A DNA stretch of 64,000 nt from Nafulsella turpanensis ZLM-10 (GTDB lineage Bacteria; Bacteroidota; Bacteroidia; Cytophagales; Cyclobacteriaceae): positions 124,001 to 188,000 of the forward strand of contig NZ_ANNU01000010.1 in assembly GCF_000346615.1 (NCBI RefSeq), written 5' to 3'. The notes beneath the pieces are model-generated. The model saw nothing but the letters and a program-made list of their open reading frames with translations, did not search any database and had not been told where the DNA came from. This document shows positions 1 to 7,470 of the stretch, piece after piece (the first letter of the stretch is position 1; the number at the start of each line of letters is the position of its first letter). Position numbers and translations under genes: made by a program.

Positions 1-489
1 GATTGCATCCGTAAAATAAGCCAATCCCTGATAGCCACTCTGTTTACCATCTACAACAACAGTAAATTTTGTACCCAAATGCCGTTCCTCAATCGGGTAC
101 CTTATTTCCCAGCTGCCATCAGCATTTACCTTGGTGTCATGATAGCCATGGTGGTGATCGTGGGCAGGCTCTTCTTCGAGGTGGATGTCGACCAGGCTGT
201 CTAAAGCCCAGCCGGTGCCGGTGATAATGGCGGCTTCACCTGGTGCGTAGTCATCTTTATCTGATGTTACGGTAGGGACTGCCAGCCCAGCTTCTGTATA
301 TTTGTCCGGCGCGGGGGCTTCCTGTGCCCGCAGCTGCAGACTACAAAAGCTTAATAATAGCAGGAACAGGAGGCATAGTTCCATTTTTGAGCGGTTTATT
401 ACGGAGATGCCTTCCGTTGAAGACCCTCTTCCGGGTGAGCTGCTCCCCTGGAGAAGGAGCGTTGCTGAGGTGGGTGTAAAAAGTTTCAT
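1..489 (-). CDS. Secreted protein, 5' part only (runs off the left edge)
   Basis: The reading frame enters from the left edge, so only the N-terminal part is visible. Read from the ATG at 489 it has a 35-residue leader, then a second Met (codon at 384-382) followed by a textbook Sec signal peptide: a run of Leu, Phe and Cys ending in LRAQ. The start at 384 is therefore equally likely and would give a cleaner signal peptide. After the signal comes a beta-rich stretch with TSDKDDYAPGEAAIITGTGW, which resembles Ig-like 'MG2/CARDB-type' segments in large extracellular adhesins, and a His-rich patch HDHHHGYHD. This points to an exported surface or secreted protein, but the family cannot be named without its C-terminal part. 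Confidence 0.6.
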   Translation of the reverse strand, partial: MKLFTPTSATLLLQGSSSPGRGSSTEGISVINRSKMELCLLFLLLLSFCSLQLRAQEAPAPDKYTEAGLAVPTVTSDKDDYAPGEAAIITGTGWALDSLVDIHLEEEPAHDHHHGYHDTKVNADGSWEIRYPIEERHLGTKFTVVVDGKQSGYQGLAYFTDAI

Positions 490-1187
490 GTGTTGTTGTT
501 GTAAAAGGTCAGTTCATAGTTTGTTTTTTCTGTATTTCCTCCCTTGCGGGAGGTCGGGTTTCCCTGCTGTTCTTCCTTTTCCAGATCCGGTGAGGCGTAT
601 GATCTTTTTGATGCCTGCCTGGCTGCCCCGGGCGCTTCTTATCCGGCTTTCTTCCTGCAGAAAGAATCTTCAGTAGCCTTTGCAGGCTAATACCGGAAAA
701 AAGATGATGCAATATGGAAAAAGGAAATCTGCGGGGGATCTTCCGGTTTGGGCCGGAAACGGAGTAGGCTTTGTAATGGGTTGCGGTACCGGGGTACCTG
801 CTCTTTTGCGTACGAAGAAGCCGCTTAAAGCTTCCCTGGTACTGTCCTTTTTTTAATGAATGCTTTTTAAGTTTAATGGTCTTATAAAAAATTCCCGGAT
901 ACCTCTTAACCTTCCTGAAGCAGAAAGTTCAATGTTCTCCTCACCATTCCTCCCTGCCTCAAAAATGTTTCCGAGATAGAAGATAGAGCCGGAATCTGTC
1001 CGGCTAAAGTGGCCATAACTAATTTACAGCCGCTGCTTACATTTCAAACTTATTACACACTTACTATCAGTATGTTATAACAAATATACGCGTGATAGCC
1101 ACTTACTTCAATACACAATTTTGTGTATTTTACATATATTTTTTTAAATTAAGCAGTCATTTTTTAGCTAAGGAAGCTTTAACCCTT
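490..1187. other. Spacer without a supported gene
   Basis: About 700 bases between two divergently arranged genes. Short open frames are present on both strands but their codon use is poor and no family is recognisable. It probably holds the promoters of both flanking genes. A GGTACC-GGGGTACC inverted repeat near 787-797 is the only visible structure. Confidence 0.5.
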
Positions 1188-1964
1188 ATGGAACACCTAC
1201 CAGGCTATTCATTTACCCAGTATTTGCAAAAAGTCAGCTCATTAAACACTTCCCGGGAGGAGGTGTGCGAGTTAGAAAAGTACCCGGAGCAGCATCCTTT
1301 CCTGGAGGAAGGGCCAACCGTCAGTTATATCCTGGATTACCGGACCGGGAGGTATTACCATTTTAGCGCGGGGGTAAAGCAGCTCACCGGCTATGAAAGG
1401 GAGCAGTTTCTGGCAGAGGGCATTGCCCTTACTATTCTCCAGCATAACCAGCAGGATGCTGAAGTCTTTTACAATACTATTTTTCCAAAACGCATACAGT
1501 TTATCCAGGAACTGGATCCCGACAGTCATCCTGACTACTGCTTTCAGCACACCTTTCGCTTTCAGCACCGTGACCAGTACTTTATCACCCTCCTGCAGGA
1601 AAACAAAGTACTGAAGGCCGACCACCACGGACCGCTGGTTATTTTAGGCTTCTGGACAGATATTACCTCTTTCAGGGAGGACAATAAAATCACAGACGTC
1701 GTAAAATGTAAGAATGAGGAGGGAATACAGACTATCATCCAGGTGAACCATTACTTTCCGAAGGCAGGGGAAGGGCTCCTGTCTGTTCGGGAGCTGGAAA
1801 TACTGAAGCTGGTGCTGGAAGGAAACAGCAGCGAGGCCATCGCGGAAAAGCTGCACATCAGCAAGCATACTGTTTTCACCCACCGGGCACGCATCCGCGA
1901 AAAAGCAAATGCTAAAAATGTAGCAGACCTGATGCGCTACGCCACGGCCAATAATCTTATTTAA
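1188..1964 (+). CDS. LuxR-type transcriptional regulator with PAS-like sensor domain
   Basis: The C-terminal 65 residues form a LuxR/FixJ-type helix-turn-helix: LLSVRELEILKLVLEG, then SEAIAEKLHISKHTVFTHR as recognition helix region. The N-terminal ~180 residues (YILDYRTGRYYHFSAGV..LTGYER) look like a PAS fold, as in many Bacteroidota PAS-LuxR regulators. I chose the ATG at 1188, which has AAGGAAG about 15 bases upstream, over the upstream in-frame start at 1092, which would add an odd Phe/Tyr-rich leader. It likely binds DNA as a dimer and responds to an unknown small signal. No clear target lies nearby. Confidence 0.75.
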   Translation: MEHLPGYSFTQYLQKVSSLNTSREEVCELEKYPEQHPFLEEGPTVSYILDYRTGRYYHFSAGVKQLTGYEREQFLAEGIALTILQHNQQDAEVFYNTIFPKRIQFIQELDPDSHPDYCFQHTFRFQHRDQYFITLLQENKVLKADHHGPLVILGFWTDITSFREDNKITDVVKCKNEEGIQTIIQVNHYFPKAGEGLLSVRELEILKLVLEGNSSEAIAEKLHISKHTVFTHRARIREKANAKNVADLMRYATANNLI

Positions 1965-2160
1965 ACCGGCAGGGCGGCATATCCCTGCGATGCCTAATGC
2001 TTCATCACCATTACAAAAGGAGCTTATCTCACCAGCCTGCAAAAGGAAGGGGCTTTAACTGCTCCCCGAGGCAAATCTCCCCTCTTTTCAAGAAATCTGA
2101 GGCAGATCCTTTTTTACTGGCAGCAGCCTCGCAGATAATTCCCCTCTACAACAAATAAAA

Positions 2161-2187
2161 CCCCTGCAAACGCATAGTTTACAGGGG
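2161..2187. terminator. Hairpin terminator, possibly bidirectional
   Basis: CCCCTG (2161-2166) pairs with CAGGGG (2182-2187), with an inner CAAAC/GTTTA arm. An A-run precedes it and TTGTTTT follows, so it could end transcription from the LuxR gene on the left and from the tRNA on the right. Confidence 0.55.
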
Positions 2188-2204
2188 ATCTTGTTTTCAT
2201 TGAG

Positions 2205-2263
2205 TGGTCCCGGCAAGAATCGAACCGCAGCGGCGGCCGCTTGCATCTAGAGTTTAGGAAACT
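2205..2263 (-). pseudogene. 3' half of a tRNA-Arg(CCU)-like gene with a 15-nt insertion
   Basis: On the minus strand this reads from the 3' side of an anticodon arm (shared with the intact tRNA next door for 19 bases) to an acceptor end CGGGACC plus discriminator A. The T arm is GCAAG-TTCGATT-CTTGC, a perfect stem that differs from the intact tRNA's AGGCG/CGCCT stem. It is broken by a 15-nt GC-rich insertion (2225-2239, within a GCGGCCGC-containing stretch). The 5' half is absent: homology stops at 2263. This is the classic shape of a tRNA 3' half left by site-specific integration, but the T-stem sequence difference means it came from a different tRNA allele or from a mobile element's attachment site. 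Confidence 0.7.
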
Positions 2264-2431
2264 TTTTACCTCTCTCTATTAAAATTTATTAACTCGCTAG
2301 TTTTAAGATCATTAACCTAAAAAATTAAAGCGCTAAAATTTAGCTAGTGAACTATTAGTGAACGTAAATTGAGGGAAGAAAAAAGTGTGGTCCCGAGGCG
2401 AATCGAACGCCTATCTAGAGTTTAGGAAACT
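2245..2431. repeat. 19-bp direct repeat shared by tRNA fragment and tRNA-Arg
   Basis: ATCTAGAGTTTAGGAAACT occurs at 2245-2263 and at 2413-2431. In the intact tRNA it covers the anticodon loop and the 3' side of the anticodon stem, a usual crossover site for tyrosine integrases. Only about 125 bases separate the fragment from the intact tRNA, so any element between them has been lost or was never large. Confidence 0.65.
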
Positions 2432-2459
2432 CCTATTCTATCCGTTGAACTACGGGACC
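2388..2459 (-). tRNA. tRNA-Arg (anticodon CCU)
   Basis: Minus strand folds as a full cloverleaf: acceptor GGTCCCG/CGGGACC, D arm GTTC/GAAT, anticodon stem GGAGT/ACTCT with loop TTCCTAA (anticodon CCU, reading AGG), variable loop AGAT, T arm AGGCG-TTCGATT-CGCCT and discriminator A. It totals 72 nt; CCA is not encoded. tRNA-Arg(CCU) genes are frequent integration targets, and here accessory genes begin right after the 5' end while a degraded 3' half lies beyond the 3' end. Confidence 0.95.
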
Positions 2460-2794
2460 AAAAAGTTAAACAAAAAAGTGGCATTACTGCCTCGCAACAG
2501 GAATGCAAATTTAGAAAAATTTCCCTCTGTTTACAATTCATCTGCACATAATTGCGACATCCCTTATCCAAATAGATTAATCTACTTCACTCATAAAAAA
2601 TTTTATTCCTTCATAAAATTTTTCTCATTAGGCCAACTACCTAACTATTAGATTATTATACTCAATCCTTAAATGTTAAGCTCCCCCTACTGTTCCACAT
2701 AATGTTAGCACGCCCTCCTACTCATCCTCTTTTTGCGCAAAAAATAAAGTTTGACCTTAGCATCATTATTTGTAAACATCTAAATAATTCAAAG
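2460..2794. other. AT-rich spacer at the start of an accessory cassette
   Basis: About 335 AT-rich bases between tRNA-Arg and the first small DNA-binding gene. Open frames here lack coding character. It should hold the promoter of the tRNA (minus strand) and of the cassette (plus strand); I see no clear repeat. Confidence 0.4.
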
Positions 2795-3082
2795 ATGACC
2801 AGGGAAGAATTAAACCAATTGGCTACTGTGGGGGATCTTGAAAGCCTTTACAGCAGGATTATAAATGACCTTCGGGACATTATTTCCAACAGCCTTAATA
2901 ATAAAGAATTCTTTACTCCCAGAGAATTCAGTCAGACCACCGGCATGAAGTACAGCACTGTTATCCATTACTGTAATACAGGACAACTCAAGGCCAGACA
3001 AGAGAGAAGTAGAGGAGCTTGGCAAATACATGCTTCCGAACTGGAAAGATATATGTATGAGGCTGAAGATAATACGCTTTAA
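2795..3082 (+). CDS. Excisionase-like helix-turn-helix protein
   Basis: A 95-residue protein whose C-terminal half (FFTPREFSQTTGMKYSTVIHYCNTGQL, then ARQERSRGAWQIHASELERYM) has the winged-helix layout of MerR/excisionase 'DNA-binding domain, excisionase family' proteins. The N-terminal ~40 residues are helical. The start at 2795 is preferred over 2702 because the upstream extension is non-conserved-looking and Pro/His rich. Such proteins direct excision or regulate a mobile element, and this one heads a small cassette next to a tRNA gene, but the partner integrase is missing. Confidence 0.6.
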   Translation: MTREELNQLATVGDLESLYSRIINDLRDIISNSLNNKEFFTPREFSQTTGMKYSTVIHYCNTGQLKARQERSRGAWQIHASELERYMYEAEDNTL

Positions 3083-3211
3083 TTGCACTTAAAGGATGAT
3101 TTTTTTAATCGTCGCAACATAGATTTATCGAATGTTCGATTATATTAATAGCAGTTTTCAGGTACCCCAACATATTTGGAAGCCTTATCTCTCACTTTAA
3201 CCATTAATAAA

Positions 3212-3436
3212 ATGAAGAACCTTTTTTTCACCCCCGCCGAACTGATCGAAAAATACCCCGATGTAATGGAAAAATTTCATTGGAGCCCAAGAGAACTCGG
3301 GTTATTCCTGAAATGCAAAATCCTGGAAGGATATTATGACCGGAGAAAGAGATCCGCCCTCATTAAAGAATCGTCCCTACTCAAATTAGTGCACTACGCT
3401 AATCAGGTGATCGAAGGACAGAAAATTATTTTATAG
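3212..3436 (+). CDS. Small helix-turn-helix-like protein
   Basis: A 74-residue protein starting MKNLFFTPAELIEKYP. The order 'TPAEL..KYP..MEKFHWSPRELGLFLKCKILEGYYDRRKRSALIKESSLLKLVHYAN' parallels the excisionase-like protein just upstream: a short helix-turn-helix, then a basic loop and a closing helix. Probably DNA-binding; no exact family recognised. The gene lies 130 bases after its neighbour on the same strand. Confidence 0.5.
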   Translation: MKNLFFTPAELIEKYPDVMEKFHWSPRELGLFLKCKILEGYYDRRKRSALIKESSLLKLVHYANQVIEGQKIIL

Positions 3437-3453
3437 CCTTAAAAACTGTAAAC

Positions 3454-3654
3454 ATGGCCAATCTCAAAGAACAAATAGCTTATTTGGAGTTGGAGTGTGA
3501 GCTAAATGAGCAAACCTTTAACTACATAAAAAGGGAATTTGGTGAGAAAAGTGCAATGCTTTTAGGAGATAAGTTTCACAAAAACGCCAGGCTCTTTAAG
3601 GCTATCTTAGCATCTCTCCGGGAACTGCAAAATATCAAACCTCTAAAGCAGTGA
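3454..3654 (+). CDS. Small helical protein of unknown function
   Basis: A 66-residue, almost wholly alpha-helical protein (MANLKEQIAYLELECELNEQ..) with charged repeats suggesting a two-helix coiled-coil hairpin. It lies 17 bases after the previous gene and its stop codon touches the start region of the next, so it is in the same operon. I do not recognise a family. Confidence 0.5.
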   Translation: MANLKEQIAYLELECELNEQTFNYIKREFGEKSAMLLGDKFHKNARLFKAILASLRELQNIKPLKQ

Positions 3655-3656
3655 CG

Positions 3657-4937
3657 ATGCAACAGATTTCATCCAGCCCTATATATCTTGAATTTAGTAC
3701 TGTTTTTGCCAATACTAAAGCATACATGGACGAACACAACTCCTCTCAGTCCAGGCTTACCGATTGTCTTAGCAACAGCCACAGAGCAACGGTCTTTTCT
3801 ATTGTAAGGCTTTATCTGAAACAGTTGAAAAGGGCATCTCTTTTACAACCTGTACTTCCTGATCAGCTGCCAAGCTTTAGAACATTTAATATAAGCCTTG
3901 CCAAAGAACAGGGTTGCACGGTCAGGACCATCATCAATCACAAAGAACGCTTAAAAAAGGCCGGAATCATTATCGGGGAAGAACGCAGGGGCTCCGGTGG
4001 AACAGAACTGTGGATAAACCCAAAACTGTTGTTGGGAGAGGTGTTTCCAGCCCAAAAATTGAATACAATTCCTTCCATTTCCGATATTTTTTGCGCTAAT
4101 GTGAAAAATTTTCACCCTTTAGTTCATGAACCCCATGAACAAGAAAATGCTAATAGCACTGTTGGTAAGTCGATAAGTCCTGATATAGCCAATCCAGAAG
4201 ACAAAGGAGTCCGCAAGGTGGCGGACGAGAATGGCGAGCCAAGCATCGCCACAGGAACATTACAGGAACACCACAAGAACATGGGGGAAAATGGTAAATG
4301 CTCCGCTTCCAAACAAGCCATTTCTGCTCCACCTAAGCAGAAACATGAACAAAAAAATGGCGAGGAGGCGGAGCGCATTTTCCTACTTTCGCTGATCCGG
4401 CAATTCTGGCAACATGCCAGAACAATCCTTTATCCGGATATAATTTTAAGTGATCCTGAGAATAATGAAGTGCTGAACCTGATCTGGGAATCCGTTTACG
4501 GTAAATTCAGGGTCAGATATTCTCAAAGTCAATGGATTGCTTACCACAATACGGCTTTAGCACGAGTAGATATGGTAAAAAGGTGGCTGGATCGGGATGT
4601 AAACCACTGGATACCACAAAAGCCGCATGTTTACTTTGATCCTCAAAATCAAAAGAACGGCTTTATCAACACCTGGGAATGGTATGTCCGGCAGGAAACT
4701 CTGAAAATAGAAATCCGCAACCAACTGGAGCTGGAGAAGGTGAAAAAAGAAACCCTGACACATAATCAAGAAAAAGGTAGATTCAAGAACCATTCCCGGC
4801 TGCAACTTTTCAGAATCCATGAAAAGCGGCTGAGCAAATTTAAAGATGAAGCTTTGATGCAAGCCTATTATGCGGGTTTACAATACAGTTTACAAATCAA
4901 AATCCACTCCAATGATATCAGAAATAGGAAAGCGTGA
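3657..4937 (+). CDS. Winged-helix protein, plasmid replication initiator-like
   Basis: A 426-residue protein. Residues ~25-125 hold a winged helix-turn-helix (SLAKEQGCTVRTIINHKERLKKAGII, then GEERRGSGGTELWINPKLLL). Residues ~140-230 are a polar low-complexity linker, and the C-terminal 190 residues are helical and charged. This layout resembles HTH replication or accessory proteins carried by Bacteroidota plasmids and integrative elements, where the wing ends in 'INPKLL'. The ATG at 3657 is preferred over a GTG two codons earlier. No Rep catalytic motifs are visible, so 'initiator' is an inference from domain order and context. Confidence 0.5.
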   Translation: MQQISSSPIYLEFSTVFANTKAYMDEHNSSQSRLTDCLSNSHRATVFSIVRLYLKQLKRASLLQPVLPDQLPSFRTFNISLAKEQGCTVRTIINHKERLKKAGIIIGEERRGSGGTELWINPKLLLGEVFPAQKLNTIPSISDIFCANVKNFHPLVHEPHEQENANSTVGKSISPDIANPEDKGVRKVADENGEPSIATGTLQEHHKNMGENGKCSASKQAISAPPKQKHEQKNGEEAERIFLLSLIRQFWQHARTILYPDIILSDPENNEVLNLIWESVYGKFRVRYSQSQWIAYHNTALARVDMVKRWLDRDVNHWIPQKPHVYFDPQNQKNGFINTWEWYVRQETLKIEIRNQLELEKVKKETLTHNQEKGRFKNHSRLQLFRIHEKRLSKFKDEALMQAYYAGLQYSLQIKIHSNDIRNRKA

Positions 4938-5163
4938 AGCTTTAAGTAAGTGCATTGTGTGGTTTTATGACGGCAATGTGAGGACTTTTTATTCTCTGGA
5001 TAAAAACCACCGAAGAGCAAAGCAAAATCAGGCTTTAGGAATACAAAGGCTAGAGAAAATGCTGCTGGAAACCTTTAAGGGAAAGTGGGAAACGGCTATT
5101 ATCTATGAAAATAAAGACGACGGAGCTGAACTAGCTAAGTTTAAACGAGGGCACCGTATATAA
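4912..5163 (+). CDS. Hypothetical protein overlapping the preceding gene
   Basis: An 83-residue protein, starting at 4912 (MISEIGKREALSKCIVWFYDGNVRTFYSLDKNHR..). The 26-base overlap with the preceding gene indicates translational coupling. Its sequence (VWFYDGNVRTFYS..., RAKQNQALGIQRLEKMLLETFKGKWETAIIYENK) looks like a small alpha/beta domain that occurs in Bacteroidota mobile elements. Function unknown. An upstream in-frame Met at 4870 is possible but would deepen the overlap. Confidence 0.5.
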   Translation: MISEIGKREALSKCIVWFYDGNVRTFYSLDKNHRRAKQNQALGIQRLEKMLLETFKGKWETAIIYENKDDGAELAKFKRGHRI

Positions 5164-5224
5164 CCCGCAAATTATTTCGCGGTGCGAATTTTGATTCGAT
5201 TCCGGTTAGGACAATCAAAAAACT

Positions 5225-5809
5225 ATGAAAACCACATCTTTTGAACAATTTGAGACTTTCCTGTTCTCCCGCAAATTTATCTTTCTGGTGGTAATTGCCG
5301 GTACCATTCCCATGATATTGCATACCCACCAGCTGTTTTACAAGATCTCTCCCTTTGATGGCAACAACTATTTTAAAAGTGTTTATGCACTATTTTATGC
5401 CATTAGTTTTGATCTCACCATCCTTGTGTTCACAATCCATTTCATCAAAAGAAAGCCGGAATTATATGCCCTTTTTGCCTTTATAATCAACCTGCTATAT
5501 TATAACCCTTTCGGTTTTATAGAGGATGTTTACATCACGGGGTTTACCAAAATATTTCTTTCAGCCATCCTTGCCTTTACCGGATATAGCTATGCAGAAC
5601 TATTTGTGGAGAAAATATCGGAAATCAAAAGTGTAAACAAGGCTGTAAACATGGATGAAGAAATAGAGAAACCATTTATTTGCCCGGAATGCCACAGGGA
5701 ATTCAGAACTGTTAAGGCACTAAATGGGCATATGGGGGTACATAAAGCAGAGAAAAAGCCTAAACCTACACTAGCATTGCAACACCAGGATAATAATACG
5801 GTGGAATAA
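5225..5809 (+). CDS. Membrane protein with C-terminal C2H2 zinc finger
   Basis: A 194-residue protein with about four membrane segments (residues ~18-38, 55-76, 80-98, 108-128), then a cytosolic tail holding a classical C2H2 zinc finger: C153-x2-C156-x12-H169-x3-H173, with KALNGHMGVH as the helix. The finger spacing is the eukaryotic type, not the CX2CX9HX4H spacing of bacterial Ros/MucR, and the helix resembles the plant 'QALGGH' class. The membrane part resembles a DUF-type four-helix bundle with no recognised function. It may be a membrane-tethered nucleic-acid-binding protein that anchors element DNA; this is inference. Last gene of the cassette. Confidence 0.6.
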   Translation: MKTTSFEQFETFLFSRKFIFLVVIAGTIPMILHTHQLFYKISPFDGNNYFKSVYALFYAISFDLTILVFTIHFIKRKPELYALFAFIINLLYYNPFGFIEDVYITGFTKIFLSAILAFTGYSYAELFVEKISEIKSVNKAVNMDEEIEKPFICPECHREFRTVKALNGHMGVHKAEKKPKPTLALQHQDNNTVE

Positions 5810-5927
5810 TTTAAAGACACAATTTAATGCTCTCCGTGGTAAGTTAAAGGTTTGAAGCCGAAATAAACAGATTTAGCCACCGCTCATCTTCCTGCCTTTT
5901 GTGTATAATCAGATACACTGGTTCCTC

Positions 5928-5980
5928 AAACAAATAGCTAATGAAGTTGAAGCTAATACAATTTCATTAGCTATTTGTTT
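5928..5980. repeat. Perfect 18-bp inverted repeat
   Basis: The arm AAACAAATAGCTAATGAA at 5928-5945 is exactly complementary to the arm at 5963-5980, with a 17-base spacer. There is no T-run on either side, so it is unlikely to be an intrinsic terminator. A recombinase, operator or resolution site is possible. Confidence 0.7.
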
Positions 5981-6164
5981 CCGAAATTTATGCCCAACAA
6001 GCACTCAAAAGAAACCATATAACCTTTTATTCATGAAGAGGAAAGTATTTTTACAACAAAAGCCCATAACCAGCGTTTATAATAATAGTTTGGTTATTTT
6101 TTAATCTCTCTCTAGTGCGATTTTTTTTTAGACTAGTTTGTAACCGAGATGGTTATACCTCAAA

Positions 6165-6199
6165 GTCCGGAAGAATGTAAAAGTTTTTCCGGGCTTTTC
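6165..6199 (+). terminator. Hairpin terminator
   Basis: GTCCGGAA (6165-6172) pairs with TTCCGGGC (6187-6194), one G-T pair, followed by TTTT. It could end transcription of the small cassette on its left. Confidence 0.5.
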
Positions 6200-6339
6200 G
6201 CTTTTGATACCTCCCGTCCATCAATGGTTACAAAAAATTATAACCTTTCTTAAAGAATTGTGGTTCTTATATTTGACATGCGGCTGAATATAATTTTAGC
6301 TGTAATATATATTTCTTTTTCATTATAAACAATGCTTAA

Positions 6340-7194
6340 CTATACCACAATAAGGAAATTACTAGGTAGATCCTTCAGAATAAATTCAATATCATGAGGA
6401 ATAATCCTATCAATAATGTCTAAAGTGTGATCAGGACCCGGTGCAACTATAAGATCGGCTCCCATTTCCTTTGCAAAATTGCTAACTTCTGCGCCATGCC
6501 TGCCCTTTGTTACCCGGAGATGGATTTTAAGTCCTGAGGTATCTATGGCTTTTAATTTCTCACTTAAATTATCTAATTCACCCTCTATTAACCCTTTTCT
6601 CTTCGTATTATATTTCTTTAGTGAATATTCTGATGCAACAGACATCTTAAAGCCAAATAGTTGTATTCCTTTTAACACATGAATACGATTAGATTTTGCA
6701 AACCTGGCAATAGAACATCCAATCTGCAACGCCTTCATTGAAGAGCCCCGGTCACTACCATCAATTACAATATCCTTAAAAGGAAATGGTTCTTCAGAAG
6801 GATCCTTCAGGATAAGAGTAGAACAAATCGTATTTCTAATTATATCCAAAATTGTGGAGCCAATATAATAATCAATCAAACTATCTTTTTTGTAGGCCCC
6901 TGTGATTAAAAGATCTATCCCTTCCTTTCTACAAAAATCCAGGACTTTGACTACAGGGTTTCCTGTTTCCCAAATAATGAATTGTTTGGCTTCGGGATCT
7001 AAGAAAAGTAATTCCCGTGTTGATCCCTGCTCTTTTCCTTCCTCTTGCTCTACCTGTTGTTCGTACAAATCTTTCTTTTCAACGTGAATAAAGAAAAGCT
7101 CACATTTAAAAGTCTCCTGCAATCTTTTTGCTTCAGAAAGAAGGGGAACTACCGGAGAAGAGAATTCAATCAGGACTGCAATTTTTTTAAACAT
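6340..7194 (-). CDS. Tandem universal stress protein (UspA family)
   Basis: A 284-residue protein with two Usp domains. The first opens KKIAVLIEFSSPVVPLLSEAKRL and has 'DLLITGAYKK'. The second opens FKDIVIDGSDRGSSMKALQIG and closes with ADLIVAPGP. Usp proteins bind nucleotides and are induced by stress or energy limitation. The length matches two-domain Bacteroidota members. It lies divergent to the GH15 gene, separated by about 275 bases, and not far from a Kef-type antiporter that itself has a Usp-like tail. Confidence 0.85.
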   Translation of the reverse strand: MFKKIAVLIEFSSPVVPLLSEAKRLQETFKCELFFIHVEKKDLYEQQVEQEEGKEQGSTRELLFLDPEAKQFIIWETGNPVVKVLDFCRKEGIDLLITGAYKKDSLIDYYIGSTILDIIRNTICSTLILKDPSEEPFPFKDIVIDGSDRGSSMKALQIGCSIARFAKSNRIHVLKGIQLFGFKMSVASEYSLKKYNTKRKGLIEGELDNLSEKLKAIDTSGLKIHLRVTKGRHGAEVSNFAKEMGADLIVAPGPDHTLDIIDRIIPHDIEFILKDLPSNFLIVV

Positions 7195-7470
7195 GATTTC
7201 TAATTCCTCTTGGTAGTAATACTTCTTTATTTATAAAAGCAAACTTTTATAATTTTGTTTAAGGTGAATATTGAATGATTATCACCTGATAATAAGTCAG
7301 TTAACCAAATATTCAAAATGATTATGTCAGGTATATAGAGCTATTTCTTCACATTTCACTCAAATTGTTGAATTACTAATATAAACTATATTGGCCCCTT
7401 ACAGAAGGTATCGGTGTGCAAACAATTACCCATTAACAAGGTTTTGCAACTATTACTAATAAATTTCAAA

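Larger units (their letters stand above)
5810..6339. other. Spacer at the right edge of the small cassette
   Basis: Contains a perfect 18-bp inverted repeat, a hairpin terminator and a T-rich stretch (listed separately). The only open frame, near 5901-6104, spans the inverted repeat and lacks coding character, so it is not called. Confidence 0.5.

Noticed and set aside
302-676. A 124-codon plus-strand open frame
   Set aside because: It is antisense to the partial secreted protein, which has a clear signal peptide, and has no recognisable domain.
2225-2250. GCGGCCGC followed by TCTAGA, resembling cloning sites
   Set aside because: The flanking bases are a real tRNA 3' half and the TCTAGA belongs to the tRNA repeat itself, so vector contamination is not needed to explain it, though read-level checking would be decisive.
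5901-6104. A 67-codon open frame after the zinc-finger gene
   Set aside because: It runs across the perfect inverted repeat and has no coding character.
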